Part shown: one piece after another, positions 24,703 through 33,594 of the stretch
Layout: each line of letters starts with the position of its first letter
Numbering within the stretch: the first letter of the stretch is position 1
Source of the DNA: a virus
Reading direction: 5' to 3' (one strand)
Length of the DNA: 43,700 bases
Virus record (IMG/VR): IMGVR_UViG_3300027747_000922
Coordinates: 1 to 43,700 of that record
Program-made: the position numbers and the translations under genes
Notes under the pieces: generated by a model
Database searches by the model: none
What the model saw: the letters and a program-made list of their open reading frames with translations, nothing else
Told to the model about the DNA's origin: nothing

Positions 24703-24767
24703 TTCTGAAATAATCGCCAGAGAAATTGTCCAAACGCCTTACGTGAAGTGAATACTTACTTTTAATT

Positions 24768-25277
24768 ATGAAAACTAAATTTATACAAGCACACATGAAA
24801 GCGGCAGAGGTTTATGCCGAGTTATCATCAGCAACTAGACTTCACGTAGGTTGCGTAGTGGTAAAAGACAATACCATCATTGGTATTGGATATAACGGTA
24901 TGCCATCAGGTTGGAACAATACTTGCGAAGTGGTGATATACGTTCTCAAAGAAGAATGTTATAAAACTGACTTGGAAATGAGAGAACTTGGTTATACCGA
25001 AACTGTTCATGGTTGGGTAAAATATAAAACTAAACCGGAGGTACTTCATGCTGAAACAAATGCTTTAGCCAAGATTGCACGTTCTACCAATTCTTCCGAA
25101 GGCGCATCACTGTTCGTTACTCACGAACCTTGTTTAGATTGTGCTAAAATCATACATCAAGCAGGAATCAAAGAAGTGTATTACCGTAACGACTATCCAC
25201 GTGCCAACGGAGGTAAACAATTTCTAAAAAACTGCGGTATAGATGTATATAAACTTGACAAAGAATCAGAGTCTTGA
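24768..25277 (+). CDS. Deoxycytidylate deaminase
   Basis: 169 residues. Zinc deaminase: H94-A-E96 and P-C122-x2-C125, with an early V-G-C-V-V-V-K-D and G-Y-N-G-M-P-S-G-W motif typical of dCMP deaminases (T4 cd-like). It makes dUMP for thymidylate synthesis. The promoter for the next gene overlaps its 3' end. Confidence 0.88.
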   Translation: MKTKFIQAHMKAAEVYAELSSATRLHVGCVVVKDNTIIGIGYNGMPSGWNNTCEVVIYVLKEECYKTDLEMRELGYTETVHGWVKYKTKPEVLHAETNALAKIARSTNSSEGASLFVTHEPCLDCAKIIHQAGIKEVYYRNDYPRANGGKQFLKNCGIDVYKLDKESES

Positions 25278-25283
25278 TATACT
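25255..25283 (+). promoter_or_regulatory. sigma70-type promoter
   Basis: TTGACA (25255-25260), a 17-nt spacer and TATACT (25278-25283). The -10 begins just after the dCMP deaminase stop; TATGGAGT and ATG 25313 follow. Confidence 0.8.
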
Positions 25284-25312
25284 GTTTATAGTCTCAATTT
25301 TATGGAGTTAAT

Positions 25313-25543
25313 ATGAGTGTCACAACAAGAGTAGCAAAACAAATCGCAGAAACAAATCCAAAATATCCTAGAGCATATAAGTATGATGTTGTCTATCGTG
25401 AGTTTGACAACATGGTTGAGTTGATCGGTCTTGTTGACGATCCTACATATGACATCACTGACTTCCGTGGTCGTGAGATGTTGTTTCCTAAAAAATGGGT
25501 GACACTTGATGTCCTTGAAACTTCTATGAGGGTAGCAGCATGA
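25313..25543 (+). CDS. Small hypothetical protein, 76 aa
   Basis: 76 residues, strong TATGGAGT site and own promoter. Mixed alpha/beta: Y-K-Y-D-V-V-Y-R-E-F-D, L-I-G-L-V-D-D-P and F-P-K-K-W-V-T-L-D-V-L. The Sm-like gene follows with an ATGA overlap. No family recognised. Confidence 0.65.
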   Translation: MSVTTRVAKQIAETNPKYPRAYKYDVVYREFDNMVELIGLVDDPTYDITDFRGREMLFPKKWVTLDVLETSMRVAA

Positions 25544-25848
25544 GTAATATCAAACTAATCACATTTAACACACAACAAACAATCATCGCAGAAATTATTG
25601 AAGAAGATGATCTTGATTTGTTAGTAAAGAATCCAGTTCAAGTAATTGCTGTTCCACCACGCAATGCTAGTGATCAAGGTGGTGTTGGATTTGCACCATA
25701 TCTTGCTTACACTGAAGAGTTTGATAAAGGAATTCACATCAAACATGACAATGTGTTTTGTGTCACAACTCCAGTCAGTGATCTGCTAGAACAATATCGT
25801 AAAATGTTTAGTCGTATTGAAATTGCACCTGCTGGTCTAAAACTATGA
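25540..25848 (+). CDS. Sm-like small phage protein, second copy
   Basis: 102 residues with the same opening as the 2840 protein: I-K-L-I-T-F-N-T-Q-Q-T-I-I-A-E-I-I, then L-D-L-L-V-K-N-P-V-Q-V, consistent with a small Sm/LSM-like barrel; a helix closes it. Translationally coupled to the 76-aa ORF (ATGA) and placed 12 bases before DNA polymerase. Function unknown. Paralogy is judged by eye. Confidence 0.5.
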   Translation: MSNIKLITFNTQQTIIAEIIEEDDLDLLVKNPVQVIAVPPRNASDQGGVGFAPYLAYTEEFDKGIHIKHDNVFCVTTPVSDLLEQYRKMFSRIEIAPAGLKL

Positions 25849-25860
25849 TACAATAATTAA

Positions 25861-28392
25861 ATGTCAAAATATTACACCAATGTTGCCGTACATGGCAATC
25901 ACATATTGTTTCGTGGTGTAAACAACGGTCGGAGAGTTAAAGGCAAAGTGCCATACTCTCCGACTTTGTTTTTACAGTCTAACAAATCCACCGAATGGCG
26001 TTCATTGTTTAATGAACCATTGGAGGCTATGAAATTTGAAACCATCAGAGAGGCAAGAGACTTTGTTAAACGTTATGAAGAAGTTTCAAACTTTAAAATC
26101 TATGGTAATACAAGGTATGAATACGCATTCATTGCTGACAACCATAGAGGTATCATTGATTGGGATATTTCTGATCTATCAGTTACAATAATTGATATTG
26201 AAGTTGGTTCAGATAATGGTTTTCCTGATCCATATAAAGCAAATGAACCAATCACTGCCATTGCGATTCACCAATTGAATGGTGGCACTACAGTCTATGG
26301 TTGTGGTGAGTATAAAGTTCAAGGTGAAGAAATCTATATTAAATGTAAAGATGAAATTGATCTATGTAAAAAGTTTCTTACTGATTGGTCTGATAATTGT
26401 CCTGACGTTGTAACTGGTTGGAATACAAAGTTCTTCGATATACCTTATATTGTTAATCGTTTGACACGTGTACTTGGTGAAGATAGTGTTAAGAAACTAT
26501 CGCCTTGGGGTGTGTATTCTGAACGTAAAACAGTTTTCAAAGGCAGAGAACAAACTGTTTATGATATTGTCGGTGTTGCTGCACTTGATTACATGGAACT
26601 ATACCAATGGTATGCACCAGGCGGTAAGTCACAAGAATCATATCGGCTGGATAATATTGCACAAGTAGAACTTGGTGAAGGTAAGATTGCATATGATGAC
26701 TATGACAACCTGCACCAACTTTATAAACAGAACTATCAGTTGTTTATTGAGTATAACATTAAAGATGTACATTTGATTCTGAAGATGGAAGATAAGTTGA
26801 AGTTGATTGAATTGGCTTTGACTCTTGCATATGATACCAAGTGTAACTATGATGATGTATTTGCACAAACAAGAATGTGGGATGCACTGATCTATTCCTA
26901 TCTACTTAATAAAAAGATAATTGTACCGCCACGCCGTATCAGTAAGAAATCTGAAGCCTTTGAGGGTGCATATGTTAAAGACCCGCAAGTAGGTTTACAT
27001 AATTGGGTTGCATCATTCGATTTGAACTCTTTGTATCCGCATTTGATGATTCAATACAATATTTCACCAGAAACGTTGGTTGATATAGACGATTACACCG
27101 ATGAAATGAGAGAAGTAATTTCTAACGGTGTTTCAGTTGATGACTTGTTAATGAAACAGGTAGATACTTCCGGGCTTACTAATGTTACATTGACACCTAA
27201 TGGTCAATTTTTCCGTACTGATGAACAAGGTTTTCTTCCTACGATGATGGAAGAAATGTATGAAGATCGTAAGAAGTTTAAGAAGTTGATGTTGAAGTCT
27301 CAACAAGACTATGAAGATGAAAGTGATCCAAAGAAAAAATATGAAATAGAGAAATTGATTGCACGATATAATAATCTTCAGTTAGCAAAGAAAGTTTCAT
27401 TGAACTCTGCTTATGGTGCGATGGGTTCACAGTATTTCCGATTCTATGATTTGAGACAGGCACTTGCAGTTACCTCTGCTGGTCAGTTGTCTATTCGTTG
27501 GATTGAAAACAAACTAAACGAATATCTAAACAAACTACTGAAAACTGAAAAAGATTATGTTATCGCCTCTGATACAGATTCAATTTATCTCAATCTTGGT
27601 CCTTTGGTTAATAGTGTCTACAAAAAAGGAAAAGAAACTTCAGCAATTATCTCCTTCATGGATAAGGTCTGTGAAGATAAAATTCAACCGTTTATTGATG
27701 AGAGTTATAAAGAACTTTCTGACTATGTACATGCGTATGACCAAAAAATGATTATGAAACGTGAAGGTCTTTCAGATAAAGGTATCTGGACTGCCAAGAA
27801 ACGTTACATTCTCAACGTGTACAATAATGAAGGTGTTCAGTATAATGAACCTCACCTTAAAGTTATGGGTCTTGAGATGATCAAATCATCTACACCTGCA
27901 CCTGTTCGTGAGAAAATGCGCCAACTGATTAAGTTGTTGATGATTGCTGAAGAATCAGATATTCAAGAGTTTATTGCCAACTTTAAAGAAGAGTTTAAAA
28001 CTTTACCTGTAGAAGAAGTTTCTTTTCCACGTGGTCTTAATGGTCTGAAAGAATATTCAGATTCAAAAACATTATATAAAAAAGGCACACCTATTCATGT
28101 TAAAGGTGCAATTCTATATAATCATTTTCTAAATGAAAAGAAACTGACTACAAAGTATCAGTTGATTCGTGAAGGTGAAAAATTAAAATTCACGTATCTC
28201 AAATCACCTAATCCATTTAAAGATACAGTAGTTTCTTTTCCAACACGATTACCAAAAGAGTTTGGTCTGCAAGAATATATTGATTACGATACTCAGTTTG
28301 ATAAAACCTTTTTAGAACCCGTTAAAGTTATTCTTGATTGTGTTGGTTGGCGAGCTGAGAAACAATCTACATTGGAGAGTTTTTTTGGATGA
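25861..28392 (+). CDS. gp43: DNA polymerase gp43 (family B)
   Basis: 843 residues (T4 898). Proofreading domain: Exo I D112-I-E114, then N-T-K-F-F-D-I-P-Y and Y-N-I-K-D-V. Polymerase: motif A F-D387-L-N-S-L-Y-P, motif B K-K-V-S-L-N-S-A-Y-G (~510-520), motif C D-T-D-S near 571-574. Length and uninterrupted motifs show no intein or split gene. The C-terminus ends T-L-E-S-F-F-G, a clamp-binding peptide of the gp45-partner type. The ribosome site is unusually weak. The stop overlaps the next ATG. Confidence 0.95.
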   Translation: MSKYYTNVAVHGNHILFRGVNNGRRVKGKVPYSPTLFLQSNKSTEWRSLFNEPLEAMKFETIREARDFVKRYEEVSNFKIYGNTRYEYAFIADNHRGIIDWDISDLSVTIIDIEVGSDNGFPDPYKANEPITAIAIHQLNGGTTVYGCGEYKVQGEEIYIKCKDEIDLCKKFLTDWSDNCPDVVTGWNTKFFDIPYIVNRLTRVLGEDSVKKLSPWGVYSERKTVFKGREQTVYDIVGVAALDYMELYQWYAPGGKSQESYRLDNIAQVELGEGKIAYDDYDNLHQLYKQNYQLFIEYNIKDVHLILKMEDKLKLIELALTLAYDTKCNYDDVFAQTRMWDALIYSYLLNKKIIVPPRRISKKSEAFEGAYVKDPQVGLHNWVASFDLNSLYPHLMIQYNISPETLVDIDDYTDEMREVISNGVSVDDLLMKQVDTSGLTNVTLTPNGQFFRTDEQGFLPTMMEEMYEDRKKFKKLMLKSQQDYEDESDPKKKYEIEKLIARYNNLQLAKKVSLNSAYGAMGSQYFRFYDLRQALAVTSAGQLSIRWIENKLNEYLNKLLKTEKDYVIASDTDSIYLNLGPLVNSVYKKGKETSAIISFMDKVCEDKIQPFIDESYKELSDYVHAYDQKMIMKREGLSDKGIWTAKKRYILNVYNNEGVQYNEPHLKVMGLEMIKSSTPAPVREKMRQLIKLLMIAEESDIQEFIANFKEEFKTLPVEEVSFPRGLNGLKEYSDSKTLYKKGTPIHVKGAILYNHFLNEKKLTTKYQLIREGEKLKFTYLKSPNPFKDTVVSFPTRLPKEFGLQEYIDYDTQFDKTFLEPVKVILDCVGWRAEKQSTLESFFG

Positions 28393-28934
28393 AAAATATT
28401 CGTATAATTAAAACTGGCATTAACGTTTCAAAGATAAAGAAACAATTAGAAGAACATGCGTCTGATTGGAATTATCAGAAAGAACTGCAACATGCCACGG
28501 TACTTGATCCAGATGTTTATCTAAGCCAAAGTGGTGTGTTGCAATTAGTAATTGGCACGATTGATAAACCTGGTGATTATGTATTTGATTCTGAAGGTTG
28601 TATGGAAGCACCAGCATATTACCGACATACTGAAGCTGTTTCATTTATGAAACGACATTTCAAAGATTTTAAACGGTGTGGATTTCTTTCTATACCTGTA
28701 GGTGGTGAAGTTGGCAAACATATTGATTTTGGCACTTATTACCTTAATAAAGACAGATATCACTTGTCAATACAAGGTCGTTACGTGTATACTGTAGGAG
28801 ATGAAAGTTTAGTTGTTGAGCCAGGTACATTATTTTGGTTTAATAATAAATTAGAACACTCTGCCAAAAACATAGGAGACAATGTACGCATCACGTTAGT
28901 ATTTGATGTGCCACATAATAAACGCAATCCATGA
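28389..28934 (+). CDS. Aspartyl/asparaginyl beta-hydroxylase family protein
   Basis: 181 residues. H111-x-D113 in G-K-H-I-D-F, R-Y-H-L-S-I-Q-G (123-130), H157 in L-E-H-S-A and R167 in N-V-R-I-T-L-V-F-D. This is the cupin-type 2OG-Fe(II) dioxygenase core of Asp/Asn beta-hydroxylases, here as a stand-alone catalytic domain. It probably hydroxylates a protein side chain; target unknown. Coupled to gp43 by ATGA and to the membrane protein after it. Confidence 0.8.
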   Translation: MKNIRIIKTGINVSKIKKQLEEHASDWNYQKELQHATVLDPDVYLSQSGVLQLVIGTIDKPGDYVFDSEGCMEAPAYYRHTEAVSFMKRHFKDFKRCGFLSIPVGGEVGKHIDFGTYYLNKDRYHLSIQGRYVYTVGDESLVVEPGTLFWFNNKLEHSAKNIGDNVRITLVFDVPHNKRNP

Positions 28935-29839
28935 TACATGCTATATTACCATTTCTGACTGCAATTGCTTTATCTACTATCGCAGCATACTATTCAGTAA
29001 TAGGTCTTGCACAGATATTTCCAGGTTCATATTGGCCGATTATTATTATGGGTTCGGTACTTGAAGCAGCAAAATTGGTAACAGTATCTTGGCTACATAC
29101 TCATTGGAAAGATACATTCTCCGCATTAAAAGTATATTTTCTAATTGCTGTTATACTACTCATGGCAATTACATCGATGGGTATTTTTGGTTATTTGTCA
29201 AAAGCACATATCGAACATTCTACTGGTATCACACCACTGATTGAAAAGGAAATGATTTATGAGGAGAAGATTAAAACCCTCAAAGAGAGCATCGAGACTA
29301 ATCGCAAAAATGTCTTACAGTTGGATGCGGCGGTTGACCAAGTCATGGCACGCTCAACGGACGAAAGGGGTGCAGAGAGGTCGAATCAAATCCGCAAAGC
29401 CCAACAGAAAGAGCGCACACGAATCTCTGATGAGATTGCTAGGTCGCAGACCGAAGTACAGAAAATTACGGAAGAAAAGTCTCCTATATCATTGGAAATT
29501 AAAAAGGCTGAATCAGACTTGGGGCCTATAAAATATGTTGCTGAAGTAGTTTACGGCACACAAGATCGTGATTTGATTGATAGAGCAGTTAGATTAGTGA
29601 TCTTTGTTATTATTGTAGTATTTGATCCACTTGCAGTATTGTTACTAATTGCCTCTAATCAAACGTATCGTAGATTGAAAGATAAACCTGAAATAGAAAT
29701 CAAAAAGGTAGTGAAGAAGAAAAAGATTGACAAGAAGGATGGTCCTAGTTTAGAATCCTTCTTTGTAGATGATAAACATCAAGTAATACCGAAAGATAAA
29801 ATTGCTGATATGAATGGAGAAATGAATGAGCGTTCTTGA
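28931..29839 (+). CDS. Membrane protein with coiled coil
   Basis: 302 residues. Three hydrophobic segments (about 4-27, 35-56, 66-90), a long charged coiled coil (105-200), a fourth segment (220-242) and a Lys-rich then acidic cytoplasmic tail. No enzyme motif. The last residues (G-E-M-N-E-R-S) are read from a 24-bp direct repeat that also carries the next ORF start. Similar membrane/coiled-coil proteins occur in aquatic T4-like phages. Host-membrane action is inferred. Confidence 0.75.
   Translation: MIHAILPFLTAIALSTIAAYYSVIGLAQIFPGSYWPIIIMGSVLEAAKLVTVSWLHTHWKDTFSALKVYFLIAVILLMAITSMGIFGYLSKAHIEHSTGITPLIEKEMIYEEKIKTLKESIETNRKNVLQLDAAVDQVMARSTDERGAERSNQIRKAQQKERTRISDEIARSQTEVQKITEEKSPISLEIKKAESDLGPIKYVAEVVYGTQDRDLIDRAVRLVIFVIIVVFDPLAVLLLIASNQTYRRLKDKPEIEIKKVVKKKKIDKKDGPSLESFFVDDKHQVIPKDKIADMNGEMNERS
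29816..29839 (+). repeat. 24-bp direct repeat, left copy
   Basis: Perfect 24-base match to 30859-30882, starting GGAGAAATG and ending CGTTCTTGA; bases on both sides differ. It contains the ribosome site, the ATG and the first codons (M-S-V-L) of the methyltransferase; the right copy holds the same signals of uvsX. Repeat start-to-start distance is 1043 bases. Confidence 0.95.
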
Positions 29840-30689
29840 ACAGAAGGAAAAATATGAAAGAGTTGATTTTCTATCCACATATGGAATAATTCCATATTCA
29901 ATATGGGAAACCGAAAACGCTAAATTTTCAAATTCTATATTGAAAGAATTGAAAGAACGAAATGGAGAATCAACTAGAGAAAACACATTGAAAAGTTTTG
30001 GCGGTGCAGGAAAAAAAACAGCATATACTTCAACTACAAGTTATTTCAATCCTAATCTTTGTAAGATAATATATTCGTCATATTGTCCACCAAAAGGTAA
30101 AATATTTGATCCGTTTTCTTCTGTAGTTCGTCCATATATGGCAAAAAGTTTAAGATATAACTATGTCGGCTGTGAAATTCGTGAGAGTGAAGCAGAAAAA
30201 ATTCAAAAAATATTAGATAATTCTTTTATTTTTGGTGAAGAATGTAGTGTCAATGTTCATAATATAGATTGTAGAAAATTTCAAACAGATGAAAAGTTTG
30301 ATTTGATTTTTACCTGTCCTCCATATTGGACATTAGAAACCTATTCACAAGAAGAAGGAGATATTAGTAATATTTCCGACTATAAAATGTTTCTATCAGA
30401 AATGGAAAATGTTTATAGAAAATGTCTCTCTTTAATGCATGAAAACTCATATTGTTGTTTTGTTGTTGCAGATTTTAGAGATTACACTGAAGGTAGAAAA
30501 CTTGTAAACAGGCTTGTTCCATTTGTGTCGGATATGATAAGATGTGGAGAAGATGCTGGTCTTGTTTTATACGATAAAGTTATACTAAAAAAACCTATAG
30601 GAACAGCACCATCAAGATTAAAGTTGTGGAATAATAGAAAAACTGTTAGAATACATGAAGAACTTTTAGTTTTTAGGAGAGAAATGTGA
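29826..30689 (+). CDS. DNA methyltransferase (N6-adenine/N4-cytosine type)
   Basis: 287 residues. Motif IV T163-C-P-P-Y-W168 and a motif I-like F94-D-P-F97 followed by Y-N-Y-V-G-C-E; the order IV after I needs checking for class. The F-x-G-x-G glycines are replaced by F-S-S-V-V, unusual. C-P-P-Y-W variants occur in phage and plasmid DNA methylases. AT-rich (rows at 30061 and 30181 hold 16 and 15 G/C of 60; uvsX at 31021 holds 26). Its start is a duplicate of the uvsX start, so the gene is probably inserted. Likely protects phage DNA. Confidence 0.7.
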   Translation: MSVLEQKEKYERVDFLSTYGIIPYSIWETENAKFSNSILKELKERNGESTRENTLKSFGGAGKKTAYTSTTSYFNPNLCKIIYSSYCPPKGKIFDPFSSVVRPYMAKSLRYNYVGCEIRESEAEKIQKILDNSFIFGEECSVNVHNIDCRKFQTDEKFDLIFTCPPYWTLETYSQEEGDISNISDYKMFLSEMENVYRKCLSLMHENSYCCFVVADFRDYTEGRKLVNRLVPFVSDMIRCGEDAGLVLYDKVILKKPIGTAPSRLKLWNNRKTVRIHEELLVFRREM

Positions 30690-30868
30690 TTACAAATTAT
30701 GAGAAGTCTGTGTCAATTTATGAAACGGGAGGTCAATATGCTGTTTATAAAGCAGTGGAAAAAGGACACCTATACGCAGATTCATGGCAAAAGTGTTTGC
30801 CGTGTGAAGATAAAACACCACATGAAGTAAATATATGTTTGGTTTGCGGAACACAACAGGAGAAATGA
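30686..30868 (+). CDS. Small zinc-ribbon-like protein, 60 aa
   Basis: 60 residues from GTG 30686 (GGAG upstream), overlapping the methyltransferase stop. C-L-P-C and C-L-V-C-G (two CxxC knuckles about 12 residues apart) suggest a zinc ribbon. Its end is read from the right direct repeat region, so it belongs to the same inserted segment or marks its edge. Function unknown. Confidence 0.6.
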   Translation: MITNYEKSVSIYETGGQYAVYKAVEKGHLYADSWQKCLPCEDKTPHEVNICLVCGTQQEK

Positions 30869-30882
30869 ATGAGCGTTCTTGA
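30859..30882 (+). repeat. 24-bp direct repeat, right copy
   Basis: Identical to 29816-29839. Contains the ribosome site, ATG 30869 and first codons (M-S-V-L) of uvsX. Confidence 0.95.
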
Positions 30883-31930
30883 TAAGTTGAAAAAGAGTTC
30901 AACGATTAAAGAGACTTCCATACTTGCGAAGTCTCAATTCTTTACTGAGAAAGATATGATTCAAACTGATGTGCCTATTGTAAACGTGGCACTATCAGGC
31001 AATCTAGATGGTGGTCTGACACCAGGTCTGACTATGTTTGCAGGTCCATCAAAACACTTTAAGACGGCATTTGCTTTGTTGATGGCATCTGCTTATATGA
31101 AGAAGTATCCGGATGCGGTAGTTCTATTTTATGATTCTGAGTTTGGCACACCACAGAAATACTTTGAAACATTTAATATTGACACTGACCGTGTTCTACA
31201 CACACCGATCACTGACGTTGAACAATTGAAACATGATATCATGGTGCAGTTACAACAGATTGAAAAAGGTAATAAAGTTATTATTATTCTTGATTCAATT
31301 GGTAATCTAGCATCAAAGAAAGAAGTTGATGATGCAACAGAAGGTAAGACTGTTGCAGATATGAGTCGTGCAAAGCAAATGAAGTCGTTGTTCCGTATGG
31401 TCACACCACACTTGACTATCAAAGATATTCCAATGATTGTGGTAAATCACACATACAAAGAGATTGGTTTGTATCCTAAAGACATCGTTGGTGGTGGCAC
31501 AGGTTCTTACTACTCAGCAGATACAATTTGGATTCTTGGTCGTCAGCAAGAAAAAACCGGCACCGAAATCACAGGATATAACTTCATCATCAACGTTGAG
31601 AAATCACGTTTTGTTCGTGAGAAGTCTAAGATACCTGTAACAGTTTCATTTGATGGGGGCATCAATAAGTATTCTGGTCTACTTGATATTGCACTTGAAG
31701 GTAACTTTGTACAAAAACCATCTAATGGTTGGTATGCAAAGGTCAACCAAGATACAGGTGAGATTGGTGACAAGAAACGATTAGATGATACACAGAATGC
31801 TGAATTCTGGAATGATATTCTTGCTAATGAGAAATTTAAAGAATATGTAAGGAAGAGATATGAGATCACGTATAGTAGCATTCTTGGACAAGATACAGTT
31901 TTGGAAAAAGAAGATGTCTCAGAAGTATGA
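30869..31930 (+). CDS. uvsX: UvsX recombinase
   Basis: 353 residues (T4 391). RecA-like strand-exchange ATPase with Walker A G59-P-S-K-H-F-K-T66 (the non-canonical T4 form), Walker B V-I-I-I-L-D-S-I-G-N-L, V-V-N-H-T and G-G-G-T-G-S-Y-Y-S-A. It acts with UvsY in recombination-dependent replication. The C-terminus overlaps the next gene by 17 nt. Confidence 0.93.
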   Translation: MSVLDKLKKSSTIKETSILAKSQFFTEKDMIQTDVPIVNVALSGNLDGGLTPGLTMFAGPSKHFKTAFALLMASAYMKKYPDAVVLFYDSEFGTPQKYFETFNIDTDRVLHTPITDVEQLKHDIMVQLQQIEKGNKVIIILDSIGNLASKKEVDDATEGKTVADMSRAKQMKSLFRMVTPHLTIKDIPMIVVNHTYKEIGLYPKDIVGGGTGSYYSADTIWILGRQQEKTGTEITGYNFIINVEKSRFVREKSKIPVTVSFDGGINKYSGLLDIALEGNFVQKPSNGWYAKVNQDTGEIGDKKRLDDTQNAEFWNDILANEKFKEYVRKRYEITYSSILGQDTVLEKEDVSEV

Positions 31931-32231
31931 AGTAGATATTGATTATCAGTTTATACCATCTGATGATGAACAGATAACAGGCATCGGCATACTAAAAGGA
32001 AAGTATGCCGGTGTTCTGTATCACTATGGTAAAGCAAAGGTAATAGAAGAAGGTGAGTTTGCCAGACTCTACTTTGATTATACCATTGAACATACACCCA
32101 CTTTCAGCGTTCATGACTTGACAATTGATCAGGAATTTCATACAATGATAGGTGACATCTTAACAGAAATCTTAATGAAACAAACCAATGAAACGACTAG
32201 AGACGACGATATTAAAGAATTTGATATTTAA
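31914..32231 (+). CDS. Conserved hypothetical between uvsX and gp41
   Basis: 105 residues from ATG 31914 inside the uvsX end. An acidic beta-rich domain (V-D-I-D-Y-Q-F-I, G-I-L-K-G-K-Y-A-G-V, A-R-L-Y-F-D-Y) then a helix. T4 has gene 40 (head-vertex chaperone, 114 aa) in this slot, and similar small genes sit here in related phages. I cannot confirm homology, so gp40-like is only a positional suggestion. Confidence 0.5.
   Translation: MSQKYEVDIDYQFIPSDDEQITGIGILKGKYAGVLYHYGKAKVIEEGEFARLYFDYTIEHTPTFSVHDLTIDQEFHTMIGDILTEILMKQTNETTRDDDIKEFDI
32118..32146 (+). promoter_or_regulatory. Possible sigma70-type promoter before gp41
   Basis: TTGACA (32118-32123), a 17-nt spacer and TACAAT (32141-32146) inside the preceding coding region, 42 bases before the gp41 ATG. 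Good match, but within coding sequence, so chance is possible. Confidence 0.4.
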
Positions 32232-33594
32232 TGAGGACTATGCTCGTAAGATTTTACCTTTCATAAAATCGGAATACTTTACCGACAATACCGAGAAAAT
32301 ACTTTTTGAAGAAGTCAATGAGTATATTAATCACTACAAGAATCTTCCAACCTATGAATCTTTGGTAATTAATTTTACAGAATCTAAAAAACTGACCGAA
32401 CAACAAGTTCGTGATTCAGTTGAAATGCTTCGTGAAATTAATGCAGAGAAAGAAGAGAAATCGGATAACGCATGGTTAATTGATAACACTGAAAAGTTCT
32501 GTCAAGATAAAGCAATCTATAATGCTATCATGAAGTCTGTACAAATTCTTGATAACAAATCCGAAAATGATAGTAAAGGTTCTATACCAAAGTTATTGAG
32601 TGATGCACTTGGTGTATCATTTGATTCATCCGTTGGTCACGATTATGTTGAAGATGCGGATAATCGGTTTGACTTTTATCATAAACACGAAACAAAGATT
32701 CCATTTGACCTAGACATCTTCAACAAGATTACCAAAGGTGGTTTGCCACAGAAAACGTTGAACATTGCTTTGGCCGGCACAGGCGTTGGTAAATCTTTGT
32801 TCATGTGTCACGTTGCAGGTTCTTGTTTGTCTCAAGGTCTAAACGTATTGTACATCACGATGGAAATGGCTGAAGAACGAATCGCTGAACGTATCGATGC
32901 CAATTTATTGAACATCGATATTGCAGACTTGAATTCTATCAGCAAACAAGATTATGACCGTAAGTTTTCTGCATTGAAAGTAAAGACACAAGGCAAGTTA
33001 ATCATCAAAGAATATCCAACTGCTGCAGCATCTGCACTGCACTTCCGTTCTTTGTTAAATGAATTGCAACTAAAAAAGAGTTTCAAACCTGATATCATTT
33101 TTATTGATTATCTTAACATTTGTGCAAGTGCTAGAATCAAGGCTGGTGCGAATGTCAATAGTTATTCTTATATTAAGGCTATTGCGGAAGAACTCAGGGG
33201 TCTTGCGGTTGAGTTTTCGGTACCCATAGTATCTGCCACACAGACAACACGTTCCGGCTTCACCTCCAGTGATCCAGGTCTTGAGGATACTAGTGAATCC
33301 TTTGGTCTACCTGCAACTGCTGACTTTATGTTCGCTTTGATAAGTACCGAAGAGTTGCAACAATTGAATCAAATTATGGTCAAACAATTAAAGAACCGAT
33401 ATAATGACCCGAATACATTCAAACGATTCATGGTGGGTATTGACAGATCAAAGATGAAACTGTATGATGTTGAACAGTCAGCACAAGAAGATTTGATTGA
33501 TGCTGGTCAAGTTGATGATAAACCATTGAATTCGTTTGGTGATCGTGAAAGACTTAGTGGTATGAAAAATAAGTTTGGAGGATTTAAAGTATGA
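32188..33594 (+). CDS. gp41: Replicative helicase gp41 (DnaB-like)
   Basis: 468 residues (T4 475). SF4 hexameric helicase with Walker A A-G-T-G-V-G-K-S (about 195-203), I-T-M-E-M-A-E-E motif, Walker B I-I-F-I-D-Y-L-N and a later T-T-R arginine region. It unwinds the fork and partners with the primase. Starts in the end of the preceding ORF. Confidence 0.92.
   Translation: MKRLETTILKNLIFNEDYARKILPFIKSEYFTDNTEKILFEEVNEYINHYKNLPTYESLVINFTESKKLTEQQVRDSVEMLREINAEKEEKSDNAWLIDNTEKFCQDKAIYNAIMKSVQILDNKSENDSKGSIPKLLSDALGVSFDSSVGHDYVEDADNRFDFYHKHETKIPFDLDIFNKITKGGLPQKTLNIALAGTGVGKSLFMCHVAGSCLSQGLNVLYITMEMAEERIAERIDANLLNIDIADLNSISKQDYDRKFSALKVKTQGKLIIKEYPTAAASALHFRSLLNELQLKKSFKPDIIFIDYLNICASARIKAGANVNSYSYIKAIAEELRGLAVEFSVPIVSATQTTRSGFTSSDPGLEDTSESFGLPATADFMFALISTEELQQLNQIMVKQLKNRYNDPNTFKRFMVGIDRSKMKLYDVEQSAQEDLIDAGQVDDKPLNSFGDRERLSGMKNKFGGFKV

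Noticed and set aside
25861-28392. Possible intein, intron or split in DNA polymerase
   Set aside because: All exonuclease and polymerase motifs are contiguous at normal spacing and the protein is shorter, not longer, than T4 gp43.
29259-29531. 90-aa forward ORF inside the membrane protein gene
   Set aside because: Arg/Lys-rich frame shadow of the coiled-coil coding region; the host frame has clear membrane and coil features.
33440-33468. TTGACA-N17-TATGAT inside gp41
   Set aside because: Deep in conserved coding sequence, about 120 bases from the next start; most likely chance.
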